Source: Malus domestica (Eukaryota; Streptophyta; Magnoliopsida; Rosales; Rosaceae). Taken from it: DNA of 64,000 nt. Shown here piece by piece: positions 22,084 through 32,518 of the stretch. The stretch covers positions 6,212,501 through 6,276,500 of the forward strand of contig NC_091675.1 of assembly GCF_042453785.1 (NCBI RefSeq). Direction: 5' to 3'. A program made the translations under genes and the position numbers. The notes under the pieces were generated by a model. The model searched no databases and was not told the DNA's origin. It saw only the letters and a list, made by a program, of their open reading frames with translations. Every line of letters begins with the position of its first letter. The stretch's first letter is position 1.

Positions 22084-23933
22084 GGTTGTGATGTTACGAG
22101 TTTGCCGGATGCATTGGGTGACTTGATATGTTTGAGGTATCTTGACCTGTCTTACACGCCTATCGACATGCTTCCTCGTAGGGCAAGTGGGCTTGTATCA
22201 TTGCAGACTTTAAACTTAATTGGGTGCTACAATCTTCGCTATTTGCCTTTCTTGGGAAAGATGACCTGCCTCAGACATCTCAATCTAACTGGATGTGAAC
22301 AATTAACTGACATGCCTGCTGGTATTGAAAGATTACATCAACTTCAGACATTGCCATTGTATGTCGCTAGCTTCAGCAGATCTGATATCCTTAAAACTCT
22401 GGACCAATTAAATCCTTTTCACAATTTGAACCTTAGTGCTCTGGAACAATTAAATCTTTATGGCAAGTTGAATCTAACACACTTAGAGACAGTATGGAAT
22501 GCAGTGGAAGCGAAAACAGCTCGGCTAATGATGAAGAAAAATCTCGATTCATTGGGATTATACTGGGGAGCATACCAGCGGAGGTCCCAAGATGTGGACA
22601 AATCATTGGGGATAGTACCTAAACGCCGAGAAGCTTCAATGGTGGGATTCCAAGTTACACGTGCTGAAGAAATTCTCAACAGTTTACAGCCACCGAAAAA
22701 TATAAAAAAGCTAGTTATAAATGGCTATCCAGGAATTAGATTTGCTGCTTGGGCTCTCCCGGAATATGTAATTGCAGTTGAAATTGCGAACTGCCAAAAT
22801 TGTAGACATCTTCCAGCCCTTGGGAATCTTCTGCGGCTTAAGACTCTTTATCTGCATGGGATGCATGGCGTGAGGAGCATTGGTACAGAGTTCTACGGTG
22901 ATGGTGCAGACATAAGATTTTCATCACTTGAAGAACTAAGACTCAGTGAATTTCCCAACTTGGAAGAGTGGTCAAGCACAAATAGCGAAAATTCATTCCC
23001 GAGCCTGAGGAAATTAACCGTTAAAAGATGTCCCAAGCTAGCACATATTCCATCGCCTCAGTCCCTTCAACATCTAGAGCTGCAAGATTGTAATCCAACG
23101 TTGACGTCTGTAGGAAGTTTAAGTCTGCTTTCTGTGCTTGTTCTAGAAAACATACCAGGCCTACTCACTTTCCCAGAAGGGTTCATTGCATCAGCTTGTC
23201 TGTCTTCTTTGAAGATCTTGTCCTGTCCCAAGCTTCGTTCACTGCCTTTGCAGATCAGAAACCTTACTGCTCTGAATCATTGACCATTCGATGGTGCGAA
23301 GAGCTCTTCTCTCTGCCTCAGACTTTACAAAACCTCAAAGCTCTAGAGTCACTGGAGATTAGTAACTGTCACAGTATAATCTCCATGCCGGATGGTTGGA
23401 TTGGAGGTTTGAGTTTACTTCGAACTTTGTCCATTGAAAGCTGCACTAATCTCACTTCTCTGTCATCAAGCTTGGAAAAGCTCGCGTTGCTTGAGCACTT
23501 GACAATTATGTTCTGTCCAAAACTTGGTTCTTTTCCAGAAGGTGTTCAACACCTCTCCTCCCTTCGAAGTTTGATCCTGCTGGGCAATCCTTGGTTTGAT
23601 TCTCTTCCAGAAGGGTTACAAAATGTGGGAACACTGCACTGTCTCGAAATTGGTAGCTGCCCCAATCTAACTGCTTTGCCAGAATGGTTTGAGGGTCTTG
23701 ATTCTCTTAGGTCCTTGACGATATCTGATTGCCCCGGTTTACAAGTATTGCCACCAGGTTTCAAGATTCTCACTAAGCTCCAACACCTCTCTATTCAAGA
23801 ATGCCCGGAGCTTGAGGAAAGATGTAAACAAGGTAGTGGTGAGGATTGGATGAAAATAGCCCACGTCCCACATAAGTTCATCGGACCGCCTCAAGCCAGG
23901 CAGTCCGGTGAAGCGAGCACATCTGGCAGCTGA
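22084..23933 (+). pseudogene. CC-NBS-LRR resistance gene, LRR part, frameshifted
   Basis: The resistance-gene frame resumes at about 22084 (GGT TGT GAT GTT = GCDV) and runs through leucine-rich repeats: SLPDALGDLICLRYLDLS, LVSLQTLNLIGCYNLRYLP, LRHLNLTGCEQL, then RHLPALGNLLRLKTLYL, and C-terminal repeats of the form LESLEISNCHSI and LRSLTISDCPGL. It ends HKFIGPPQARQSGEAS... TGA at 23933. A one-base loss in CTG|AATCATTG at 23274/23275 (relatives read ALESLTIRWCEEL) puts the last 220 codons in another frame and creates a stop at 23281-23283. With the TGA at 15701 and the 5.85 kb insertion, this is the third independent lesion. The LRR normally gives recognition specificity and autoinhibition. 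Confidence 0.92.
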
Positions 23934-24235
23934 TCTGTTGCTTCAAACATCTTCTCAGTGAGCAACTTTCATTTCATTATCGTGAACAAGCTTTCATCAT
24001 TATGGTAAGCCATGCCTCCTTGTGTACTTCTTTTTGATGGGATGATAAATGAATAGGTGAACACTGCTTATTTTGTAAAACAAAAAATCATTCTCTAATT
24101 AACAAAATCAAGAGAATTAATTAGAAGCCTTTTTTATTTTTGTGTAAACTGAAGTAATTGGTCACCCTGGCTCGTGATATTATTGTACAATTGTTTGGTC
24201 ACCATGGCTCATGATATTATTGTACAATTGATAAC

Positions 24236-24828
24236 AGCAGCATGTTTGTATCCACGGCCAAGAGGCAGCCGGTATTAAAGAGCTCACAGCTTTCCACTCT
24301 ACAATGTACGTGATCTCATAAATTTTTTACAAGTGTCAAAGTTTCATGGCTAGAGCCCTTTAGTTTGAAGGATTGCTATTCAGACTCGCTTTGAGAGACT
24401 CTATGCAACATGTAAGCGAGTTTGGGTATGAGCCGCCCTCTCAAAGAGCGAGTCTGAATAGCAATTTAGCTTCATAATGTTTATAATGGAAGTTTGCCTG
24501 TTTTCAGTTAGTAGCAATCAGCATGAAAAGACACCACTTGATTCTACAATGGAAGTTGGAATTGTAAGATGAGGCAGTTATTAAGTGGAGGAATTCCCAT
24601 ACATGCCATGATACGAAGCTCTACATAATTTTGGGGTTTCCATCAAGTTTTGTTTGCTTTTTTCCCTCTCTTTAATGGCCTAATTACATATTGTATATAT
24701 TAAGAATGTTGAAGAGCACTGTGATTGTGTGTTTTGTGTATCTCCTTTTCTTTTTGAAATACTGAGGTTTATAGCCTTGTGGGATTTTTGTAAAAACACC
24801 TTGTGTTCATAAGTCTTGAGTGTCAGAA
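24236..24828 (+). pseudogene. Displaced copy of Aux/IAA last exon and 3' flank
   Basis: At 24250 a block reading ATG TTT GTA TCC ACG GCC AAG (MFVSTAK) ... SSQLSTL ends in TGA. It is preceded by an acceptor-like AACAGCAG. It matches the last exon of the Aux/IAA gene at 27905-27977 in inverted orientation, with LR changed to QP and RT to CT. The similarity continues through the 3' flank, including the hairpin at 24372-24465, to about 24820. No upstream Aux/IAA exons are present, so it cannot encode the protein. It lies directly downstream of the resistance gene, in the same orientation. Confidence 0.85.
24372..24465. mobile_element. Hairpin MITE inside the Aux/IAA flank copy
   Basis: ATTGCTATTCAGACTCGCT at the left faces AGCGAGTCTGAATAGCAAT at the right, about 25 bp of near-perfect inverted ends around a short loop. 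The same element sits at the matching place of the native Aux/IAA 3' flank (27751-27839), so it inserted before that flank was duplicated. Confidence 0.75.
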
Positions 24829-24831
24829 GAC

Positions 24832-25882
24832 TCCCCAGGGCTGGAAGATGTTCACAATTTTCCCAGTCGCAAGTTCAACTGAAATTACATTTTCTGGGAA
24901 AGCCCAAGCAGCAAATCCAGTTCCTGGATATATAGCCATTTATAACTAGCTTTTCCATATTTTTGTGTGGGTTGCAAACTGTCGAGGATATTTGTGACAT
25001 CCCACATCATCCAGGGAAGTGATCCTTAAATGTATATTCTTATCCCTACCTAGCACGAGCACGAGGCATTTTGGGAGTTCACTGGCTTCAGATTCCGTAG
25101 GAACTCCGAAGTTAAGCGAAAAGGAGGCCGGAGCATTTCCAGGATGAGTGACCCACTGGGAAGTTGCTCGTGAGTTCCCAAAAACAAAACTGTGAGGGAA
25201 TGGTAAGCCCAAACAGACAATATCATGCTACGGTGGTGGAACGGGCCCGGAAAGTGATGGTATCAGAGCTAATCCTTGGCCGGAACTGTGCCGACAAGAA
25301 TGTCGGGCCCCTAAGGGGGTGGATTGTGACATCCCACATCGTCTAGGGGAGTGATCTTTAAATGTATATTCTTATCTCTACCTAGGCCTTTTGGGAGCTC
25401 ACTGGTTTCGGGTTCCGTAGGAACTCCGAAGTCAAGCAAGAAGGAGGCCAGAGCACTCCCAAGATGGATGACCTACTGGGAAGTTGCTCGTGAGTTTCCA
25501 AAAACAAAATCGTAAGGGAATGGTAAGCCCAAAACGGATAATATCATGCTACGGTGGTGAAACGGGCCCGAAAAGTGATCCATCCCGGACCGGGATGCGA
25601 CAATATTTACAGCATGTTTACATTGTTGTGGCGTGAAGGGTGCGAGTTGTTCCAACATGCAAGCTATTGCCGGCAGCAATAAGCCAGTTAGGCCAACGGA
25701 TATTGAAGCTTGTTGGCGTTTAGGTACCATCCCCAATGATTTATCCACATCTTGGGATATCGGGTGATATAGTCCCCAGTATAATGCCAATGAATCGAGA
25801 TTTTTCTTCACCATCAGCCCAACTGTTTTCGCTTCGACTGCATGTCGTACTTCCTCTAAGCGTGTTAGATTTAATTGTTTTT
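24832..25882 (-). pseudogene. Inverted LRR fragment of the resistance gene
   Basis: On the minus strand, 25882 to 25603 and then 24987 to 24832 align with the plus-strand resistance gene between about 22455 and 22825. Shared words include KKNLDSL, SQDVDKSLG and KLVING. The two halves are separated only by the Cassandra element at 24993-25602, and the sequence becomes continuous when that element and one ATATT are removed. The fragment has lost the frame and both gene ends. It is bounded on each side by a copy of the Aux/IAA 3' flank, so it was moved as part of a larger rearrangement. Confidence 0.85.
24993..25602 (+). mobile_element. Complete Cassandra TRIM, 610 bp
   Basis: Two LTRs in the same orientation, 24993-25257 and 25325-25602, both start TGTGACATCCCACATC. 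Between them a PBS TGGTATCAGAGC (25258-25269, complementary to initiator tRNA-Met 3' end) and a purine-rich tract before 25325 remain. The target duplication ATATT is perfect (24988-24992 and 25603-25607). Each LTR has the 5S-like domain (about 25073-25179 and 25390-25497). The left LTR lacks the last 24 bp present in the right one (TCCATCCC...GATGCGACA), so the PBS follows directly on GTGA. The element has no protein-coding capacity and must have been mobilised in trans. The two LTRs differ at many sites, so the insertion is not recent. Confidence 0.93.
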
Positions 25883-26165
25883 ACAAAAAATCCCGGAAGG
25901 GTATAAACCTGAATATTCGACAATAAAGGGAGATACAGAAAACATAAAATCAAAGTGAACTTCAACACCCTTAACATACAAGATTTAATTAGGCCATTAA
26001 AGAGAAGAAGAAAAAAAGCAAAGAAAACTTGATGGAAACCGCTAAATTATGCAGAGCTTCATATCATCACATGTATGGGAATTCCTCCACTGCCTCATCT
26101 TCCAATTCCAACTTCCATTGTAGAATCAAGTGGTGTCTTTTCATGCTGATTGAAAACAGGCAAAC
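25883..26165 (-). pseudogene. Second, shorter copy of the Aux/IAA 3' flank
   Basis: The reverse complement of this block contains CATGAAAAGACACCACTTG, GGAGGAATTCCCATACATG and TTAATGGCCTAATTAAATC, shared with the native flank of the Aux/IAA gene and with the plus-strand copy at 24236-24828. It lacks the coding exon and the hairpin element. Its end abuts the inverted resistance-gene fragment at 25882 without a spacer. Confidence 0.8.
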
Positions 26166-27396
26166 TTACTTTATAAAAATTAGTATATGAATTTGAAAAA
26201 AATGTGGATCATTGGTTTAGCCAATTCAGTAAGAATTTCAATCAAAAGTAAGTATATGAAATGCCCGCGAACCTTTTATATGAAGTAATTCGGTCAAACA
26301 GAAAATCTCACTAAATTGGCATCACGACCAATGCTCCACATTTTTGTCACTGTCAATGTTCCATATTTTGTCAAATTTATATACTAATTTTGATGGACTT
26401 CTAATACAAAAACCAAAGCTACAATTGGGTAATTTAGGGATCGATGCTCCAATCTATTGAGTTTGACACATATATGGTTCCTACGGAATTCAGTGAATAT
26501 GTAAGAGTATCATGAATATTTAGAGACACAGTGAGAAAAAAAGAGACCAAAGAACTACATCATGCGCTGATATTAGTGGATAAACAAAATCAAACCCTAG
26601 AAATAAACGGGAAGGGGAAAGAATGAAGATGATAAGAAACAAGCACTAGATTATATTTACCTGTGCCATGAGAGTCCTAGAGAGTGGAAGGGTACACCAA
26701 CAACCAGACCAAGTGGAGAGATGTCTGACTCTGAATCAGTGAGAAAACACAACAATTTTGGTCCATTTTTTCTAACTTGACCTCAATCCTGAGACTTTGA
26801 AATACCTGGGGACTTTGAAATTGCTGAGGACTTGAAAATTCCTCATCCAAACAGTCAGAAGTATAATTTGGGACTTTGAAAAATTCATAAAAGTATCATC
26901 GATTTGCGCACCCGCTTTCCGTGAAAGCATAAATGAAAATCATCATTGGCCTTAAGCGGAAATTCACTAAGCCCCCTAATCATTATTTGGCACTTTTTGT
27001 TTTTTTTTTTAAATTATTAGCGATATAATTACACCATGGGTGGGGGATTTGGGTCTGTTTTTTCCATAAAAAAAAATTGGTTGAGGGATTTAGTATTGGT
27101 CATACAATGGATTAACTATAATAACGTGATATCAAACTTGTTATTAATAGAAGTCAAAACTATGACTTTTCATTTATAAGTGGAAAATAATACCACTACA
27201 AAGTGACATCATTATCTTTCACTTCTCCAAATTGTTGAGTCATAGACGGAAATTTGTTAGGTTTGTGATCGTAACATCATCATGTCGGTTATAAAGTATA
27301 TATGTTATAATATAAATAAACGGCATGCTCGTGCTAGCCTAACCTCTGCTCTTTTTCTTAATTTATTTTATTTTATTTTTTTTGTGTGGGTTCGGT
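26166..27396. other. Intergenic, no gene recognised
   Basis: About 1.2 kb between two copies of the Aux/IAA flank. It is AT-rich and has no open frame of note. It may include the original spacer of the locus. Confidence 0.4.
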
Positions 27397-27750
27397 AGGC
27401 CTATATTGACTTATGAACAAGGTGTTTCTACAAAATGCCCAAAGGGCTATAAACCTGAATATTTCAACAAGAAAAGGAGATACAGAAAACACAAAATCAC
27501 AGAGATCTTCAACATCCTTAATATACAAGATTTAATTAGGCCATTAAAGGGAGGAAAAGAAGCAAAGAAAACTTGATGGAAACCCCTAAACTACGTAGAG
27601 CTTCGTATCATCGCATGTATGGGAATTCCTCCACTTAACTGCCTCACCTTCAGATTCCAACTTCCACTGTAGAATCAAGTGGTGTCTTTTCATGCGGACT
27701 GCTACAAACTGAAAACAGGCAAACTTCCATTATAAATATTCTAAAGCTAA

Positions 27751-27839
27751 ATTGCTATTCAGACTCGCTCTTTGAGCGGCTCATACTCGACTTGGTTATG
27801 TGTTGCATAGAGTCGCTCAAAGCGAGTTTGAATAGCAAT
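27751..27839. mobile_element. Hairpin MITE in the native Aux/IAA 3' flank
   Basis: Inverted ends ATTGCTATTCAGACTCGCTC and GCGAGTTTGAATAGCAAT enclose a short loop. It is the orthologous copy of the hairpin at 24372-24465 and lies 66 bp beyond the Aux/IAA stop codon, so it is probably transcribed in the 3' UTR. Confidence 0.72.
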
Positions 27840-27904
27840 CCAATCTATCAAGCTATCCATGAAAACTTAACACAGAAATTTTTTTATGAGAACATAAGTA
27901 AGCT

Positions 27905-29579
27905 TCACGTACGTTGTAGAGTGGAAAGCTGTGAGCTCTTCAATACCCGAAGCCTCTTTGCCGTGGATACAAACATGCTGCAATTGTTAATAGGAAGAAA
28001 TGAGAACCATGTCACAAAACAAATCTCCAGAAACAGGTACAATTTTGAATTTTACAAGATATACAATACTATGTGGGTGGTGCTATCCACACACCGCTCA
28101 CAAGGAATGCATGAAAAGTAAAAAAAGGGTGTGTGGATAGCACTACCCTAATATGTATGTTTCTAATTAATTGCTTTATGTTTTGCTAATTACTGAATGA
28201 TTGTTCGTTTAAATTATGGATGTTTAATATGAGAGTTTAGTCATTAATAAACTAAATAATACTTGAGTTCTCACTAATCAGTACCAATAATTTAGTAAAG
28301 TTAGTATTGTAATGCTTACTTCCATGGGACATCACCAACAAGCATCCTGTCCCCTTCATTATCCTCATAGAGTAGAGTATATTCCCCACTGCCATGTAAT
28401 GATTCAGTTTTTGATTTGGTCTCTCCCTTCTTGTCTTCTTTCTCCACGCCACAACAAACTCTTTGAGCTAAATATTGACATATAAAAAAAATAATAGCAA
28501 GTTAATAAATCACAGTTGTGAAACCAAAAAAATATCTAGTAAATAATATCAACAAATTAGTACTAGGAGCTGAGTTTCTACACACACAAAATAAATTAAA
28601 TAAAAAATTAACCTGCAAGAAGACCTTGAAAGAGTTCATATATGGCAAAAGAGAGTTTCTCATAACTATCATAGGCTTTGAGGTTAATTTTTCTTCCGAT
28701 GGGAACTCCTTCCATGTTGATCTTTACAAACATGTGGTGCTTGGAATAAGTAGTACCATCAGATTTTCCATTTCCCTCCTTCGAAGTTTCATTTGGTGAC
28801 TCCGAATCAGCTGCCGGGTTTGCGAAGCTTGATGATGATGATCTGTTTGCAAGATTTTTCCTGGATGAACGGATCGGAGGCCACCCGACAACTGGAGCAT
28901 GTACAATTCTGCTTTTACTGGGGTAGCAAAGAAAATAATAAAATTAGTATGGTATTTACTGAAGTATCTCTAGACTCTATATTTAATCATTCAACTCCAC
29001 AACAAGAGCTAATTTCATGTCAACTACTCAACAACTTTGTACGCTACTACATGATAAATTTTACATTAATTAGCTGATCACATGCTTAAGATAAATTCCT
29101 ATTGCATGACCATTTGATCTAGAGCACTTGGTCTCTATTTTGGTGAAGGAAGCTCTGAGTTCAAATCTCATAGACGACAATTGTTTGATATGTACAAAAA
29201 GATTGATTCCCTCATCTAAACCATCTTTAGTTGAAGCAAATAAAGCAAGAAAAGATATAGAGTTGTACCTTTTCTGATCAGAGTCACGAGCTGCAGCTGA
29301 ATTCGTAAGTTCAGAAGCACTAGCTGCAGGATTTGATGATGAACTGTTTGCCAACCACTTTCTCTCTTCTTTTTTCTCTTCATGACAGGCTCTTTTGGCT
29401 TCATGAGGAATATTGTTGTTGCAGCAACCAAGGGAGAGAAGTGACTGACGATCTTCTCCTCCAGGAGGACCCAGCCTCAGCTCCAGCTTTTTGTCTTCAG
29501 CTGCAACATACCCTCTCTTATTTGCTCTCACAACCACTTCTTCATTATTCTCACAAATCATATTATACAACTTAACCAT
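27905..29579 (-). CDS. Aux/IAA auxin-response repressor, IAA26/IAA18 type
   Basis: Four exons, 29269-29579, 28613-28917, 28320-28467 and 27905-27977, join in phase to 277 residues. Domain I has the EAR motif [11 protein letters not shown] at residues 31-41. Domain II has [12 protein letters not shown] (113-124), the degron bound by TIR1/AFB and auxin. Domains III/IV form the PB1 oligomerisation fold: [53 protein letters not shown] and [15 protein letters not shown]. The protein represses ARF transcription factors in the nucleus through TOPLESS until auxin triggers its degradation. The IRSSRKNLA context after the degron and the length point to the IAA26/IAA18 group. Start ATG 29579 gives the only frame with domain I. 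The C-terminus after domain IV is short. The last exon and 3' flank have been copied twice nearby. Confidence 0.93.
28075..28148. mobile_element. Tiny MITE in the last Aux/IAA intron
   Basis: GGGTGGTGCTATCCACACACC at the left end, nearly matched by the inverse of GGTGTGTGGATAGCACTACCC at the right, around a 32-bp loop. No convincing target duplication. It lies in intron 3 of the Aux/IAA gene and could form a stable hairpin in the pre-mRNA. Confidence 0.7.
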
Positions 29580-30204
29580 TTCTATATATAGACCACGTTA
29601 ACCTCTTCAAATCTCAAAATTTTGAAAATTGAAAACTGAAAACTGAAACGAGCTCTAGACTTTTCAAATTCCAAAGTAAAAGAACAAAAACTTCAAGAAA
29701 TTTAAATCTGGGGTTTGTGCGAAACATGGAAATCTACTAAAGGAACCCAAAAACTGTTAAGTAGCTAGCCTTGAGAATCCTAAGGAGATGAGTAGTACAA
29801 TACAGTGGTTTTAGATAAGGAGATATATAGCAAATTCTTCCAATAACTTGCTTTTTGGAGACTCAGGTTGGACTAGTAACAGAGCACATGCAAGAAAAGG
29901 AAAATGTTTGGGAAGATTCCTTGTCTGGTATTTTAGACTCAAAAATATAAAATATAGTGTTAAAAACAAGTAACAAGCGTGTAGGTGGAATAAGTGGCCG
30001 GTCACATATAGATGACACTGTGACAAATGACCGAGACAGCATTCAGCTCAACATACTCAATGTGCCTATATGTGCGGTGTGGGTGAGAGAGCGAGATAAA
30101 GATAGCGAGAGAGATGAGTCTGGTTATTGAGAAATTTTCATATTATGACATGAATGTGCGATATAGTTGATGTCTCACTTCTATTATTGATAAATTAAAA
30201 TATA
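29580..30204. promoter_or_regulatory. Upstream region of the Aux/IAA gene
   Basis: This is the 5' flank of the minus-strand Aux/IAA gene. I did not find a TGTCTC or paired TGTCGG auxin-response element that I would assert. The sequence is AT-rich with no competing frame, so the promoter call rests on position only. Confidence 0.35.
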
Positions 30205-30215
30205 CATGCACTATA

Positions 30216-30338
30216 AAGGTCGTACCCAGTGCACAAGGCTCCCGCTTTACGCAGGGTCTGAGAGAGGTGAATGTCGGCTAGCCTTACCCCCATTTATGGA
30301 GAGGCTGCTCCCAAGTCTCGAACCCGAGACCTACCGCT
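30216..30338 (-). mobile_element. Au-like SINE, truncated
   Basis: On the minus strand it reads GGTCTCGGGTTCGAGACTTG (tRNA-type B box GGTTCGAGAC) and ends GCCTTGTGCACTGGGTACGA, the conserved 3' end of Au SINEs. The target duplication CATGCACTATA is perfect (30205-30215 and 30339-30349). The A-box end is missing, so it is 5'-truncated at 123 bp. It is not autonomous and would have used a LINE machinery. Confidence 0.88.
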
Positions 30339-30349
30339 CATGCACTATA

Positions 30350-32518
30350 TTTAAACAAAATAATAACAATATGTGACAGTGTTCTGAGAACATAGAAAAA
30401 ATTTTGTTGCTTATTATTCTCTTCCTTGAAAATGGAAAAAGGGGGAGAAAACAAAACACATGCCTACAATTTCATCTGGGAGCCACCCAACTTGCCAAGG
30501 CGTTGTCTTTTTGTTACCCTTTTTCTCATAGTGCATACCACATAAGCCTGGCTGATAGACGAAATGACATCAATCAGGTGAGGATGCACAACCGTCCGTT
30601 TTGTTAACTTTAATCAACTTCACAACTTAATTAGATTAATATAAATTTAATGAAGGAGGTTTTAAGATTGTCAAGGCTCACACTTGGGAGAAATATAATT
30701 ATGTGTCTGACTAGTTCGCGTAAAGAAAATGATAGATACGTGATTGTATAGGGTTGAGGATTTAGGAAGAGTATTTAATTAATTAAAATTAAATTTAAGT
30801 TGTGCCTATCAGATATAAAGATATGGGGGTCATTACTACATTGAAGCACAAGTGATACTGACTTGGATTAGAATTGAAGGAACAGTCAGATATATGCCGC
30901 AGTAGCCACAGCACTATTTTGTATATTCATGGAGAAGACTTCCTAGTTACCAAAAAGTAGTGGTCCTTCAACTCCACTAGCTAAGCCACGCAAACATGTG
31001 CTTGTAGAAATACTTGCATGCTAATTATAGTCACACTTAGATCTTAACAACCTGGTTAAGCTGGTTTAAGACTCACATAATTGCATTTTGTACTATTTAT
31101 ATAGAGATTTATGCCTTTTACACAAAAAATTCTTAACTAATTTTTTGCATTTGTTTCTCATATACGTGACATGATAGATGAATACCAAAAGATATACAAT
31201 CGATTACATATCTCATTCTTTCTTTTGCGCATAGCCTTGTATTTGATGGGTTGGGTTGGTGGGGAAAGCCTACCTTCGATTACACCATTTTTTGAACTGT
31301 GCTTTTCATTAAATTTTGAATTTGTTTGTTCTTGGAAGAAAGCAACTTATGATCAAATGTTCAATGAATGTTGCACATAGGGCAAAGTCGTGATGATCAT
31401 CATTTGCAAGGCCACCCTTTTGCAATTTCCATAACAAGAGGTGGCTAGTGGTGGACCCCTACATCCCACTTAGATTATCATCACTGCCCTCAATCGGTCA
31501 AGCAATCTTGACAAATCCCAACTTCACTTTAGGCTCTTTTTGCTTTCTGCTCTCTTCATATTCTTCACCCTTCTTGATTGTTGTTATCATTGCAAGTTTT
31601 TCTGCGCTCTAACAAACTATCCAACATACCAAACCAATGCTCTTGATAAATGATGCACTCATATATATGTTCGAGCAAAGAATCTTCTTTGTGCAGGACT
31701 TTTCGTTCCTTTTTTTTAGAAGGATGAGCGAGTCAATAGAATTTCACTTATGTTCAATTTCATTTAACTTTCATCTTTTGTGTTAATACGGTTGATGTTT
31801 TAAAGGAAGGTTAGATATTAAGTTTGTCATGTTTACGATGAAGAAGTTAAAACATAAATGATTAACCAATTTGAAGATTGAGACTAAAAAGTATTAAACT
31901 TAAGCCCTAAATGTTGATTATGCATCCTAAATAATCAATCACTTTCTTAAATAAAATTACAGTTGAAGAAGATTGAGAAGTGATATTTTATCGAGAACCA
32001 AATATTGTGTAAAAAAGAACTTTACATATGAAGTATAATACATATATATTCTTGCATCTTTGTATTCATGATATGCACATTATTTGCTATGATGGTGACC
32101 GTGATAAGTAGAAGGCCTTGGAATATTACTTCTCCATAATGACTAAGACATTGAAAAATCATATATACCAATGAGACTCGGCACTCCCTTCAAGTCATGA
32201 GTGTTTGCATATATTTATAAAACAGAAGTGCAAATATATTAATCCCATAAAAGGGCCAAGATAATACATAATTTAGAGTAGCATGTGAACCATAGAAGAT
32301 CTACATCTGCATTATTGGTACGCTAATTAAGATCCATATTTATTGGAACACATATAACTTAACTTCTATGGCCAACCAAAATTGAAAAACTGCATAATAC
32401 TCCGGCTTAACTTGATATTTTAAAGGTAAAACCCTCGGCCAGAAAATGATAAAATGGTGGTGATGACAGCTCTTTTTCTCCATATTATCAACTTGGATCT
32501 TCAGGCAATTCTGTGGCA
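30350..32518. other. Intergenic, no gene recognised
   Basis: About 2.2 kb between the SINE and the stop of the phosphotransfer gene, AT-rich, with only short frames. The last few hundred bases before 32519 probably include the 3' UTR of the minus-strand gene. Confidence 0.4.

Noticed and set aside
25473-25814. 113-codon minus-strand frame as a gene
   Set aside because: It runs across the Cassandra border into the inverted LRR fragment, so it is a chance fusion of two unrelated sequences.
29100-29215. SINE fragment in Aux/IAA intron 1
   Set aside because: GAGTTCAAATCTCATAG resembles a B box, but no A box, tail or duplication supports it.
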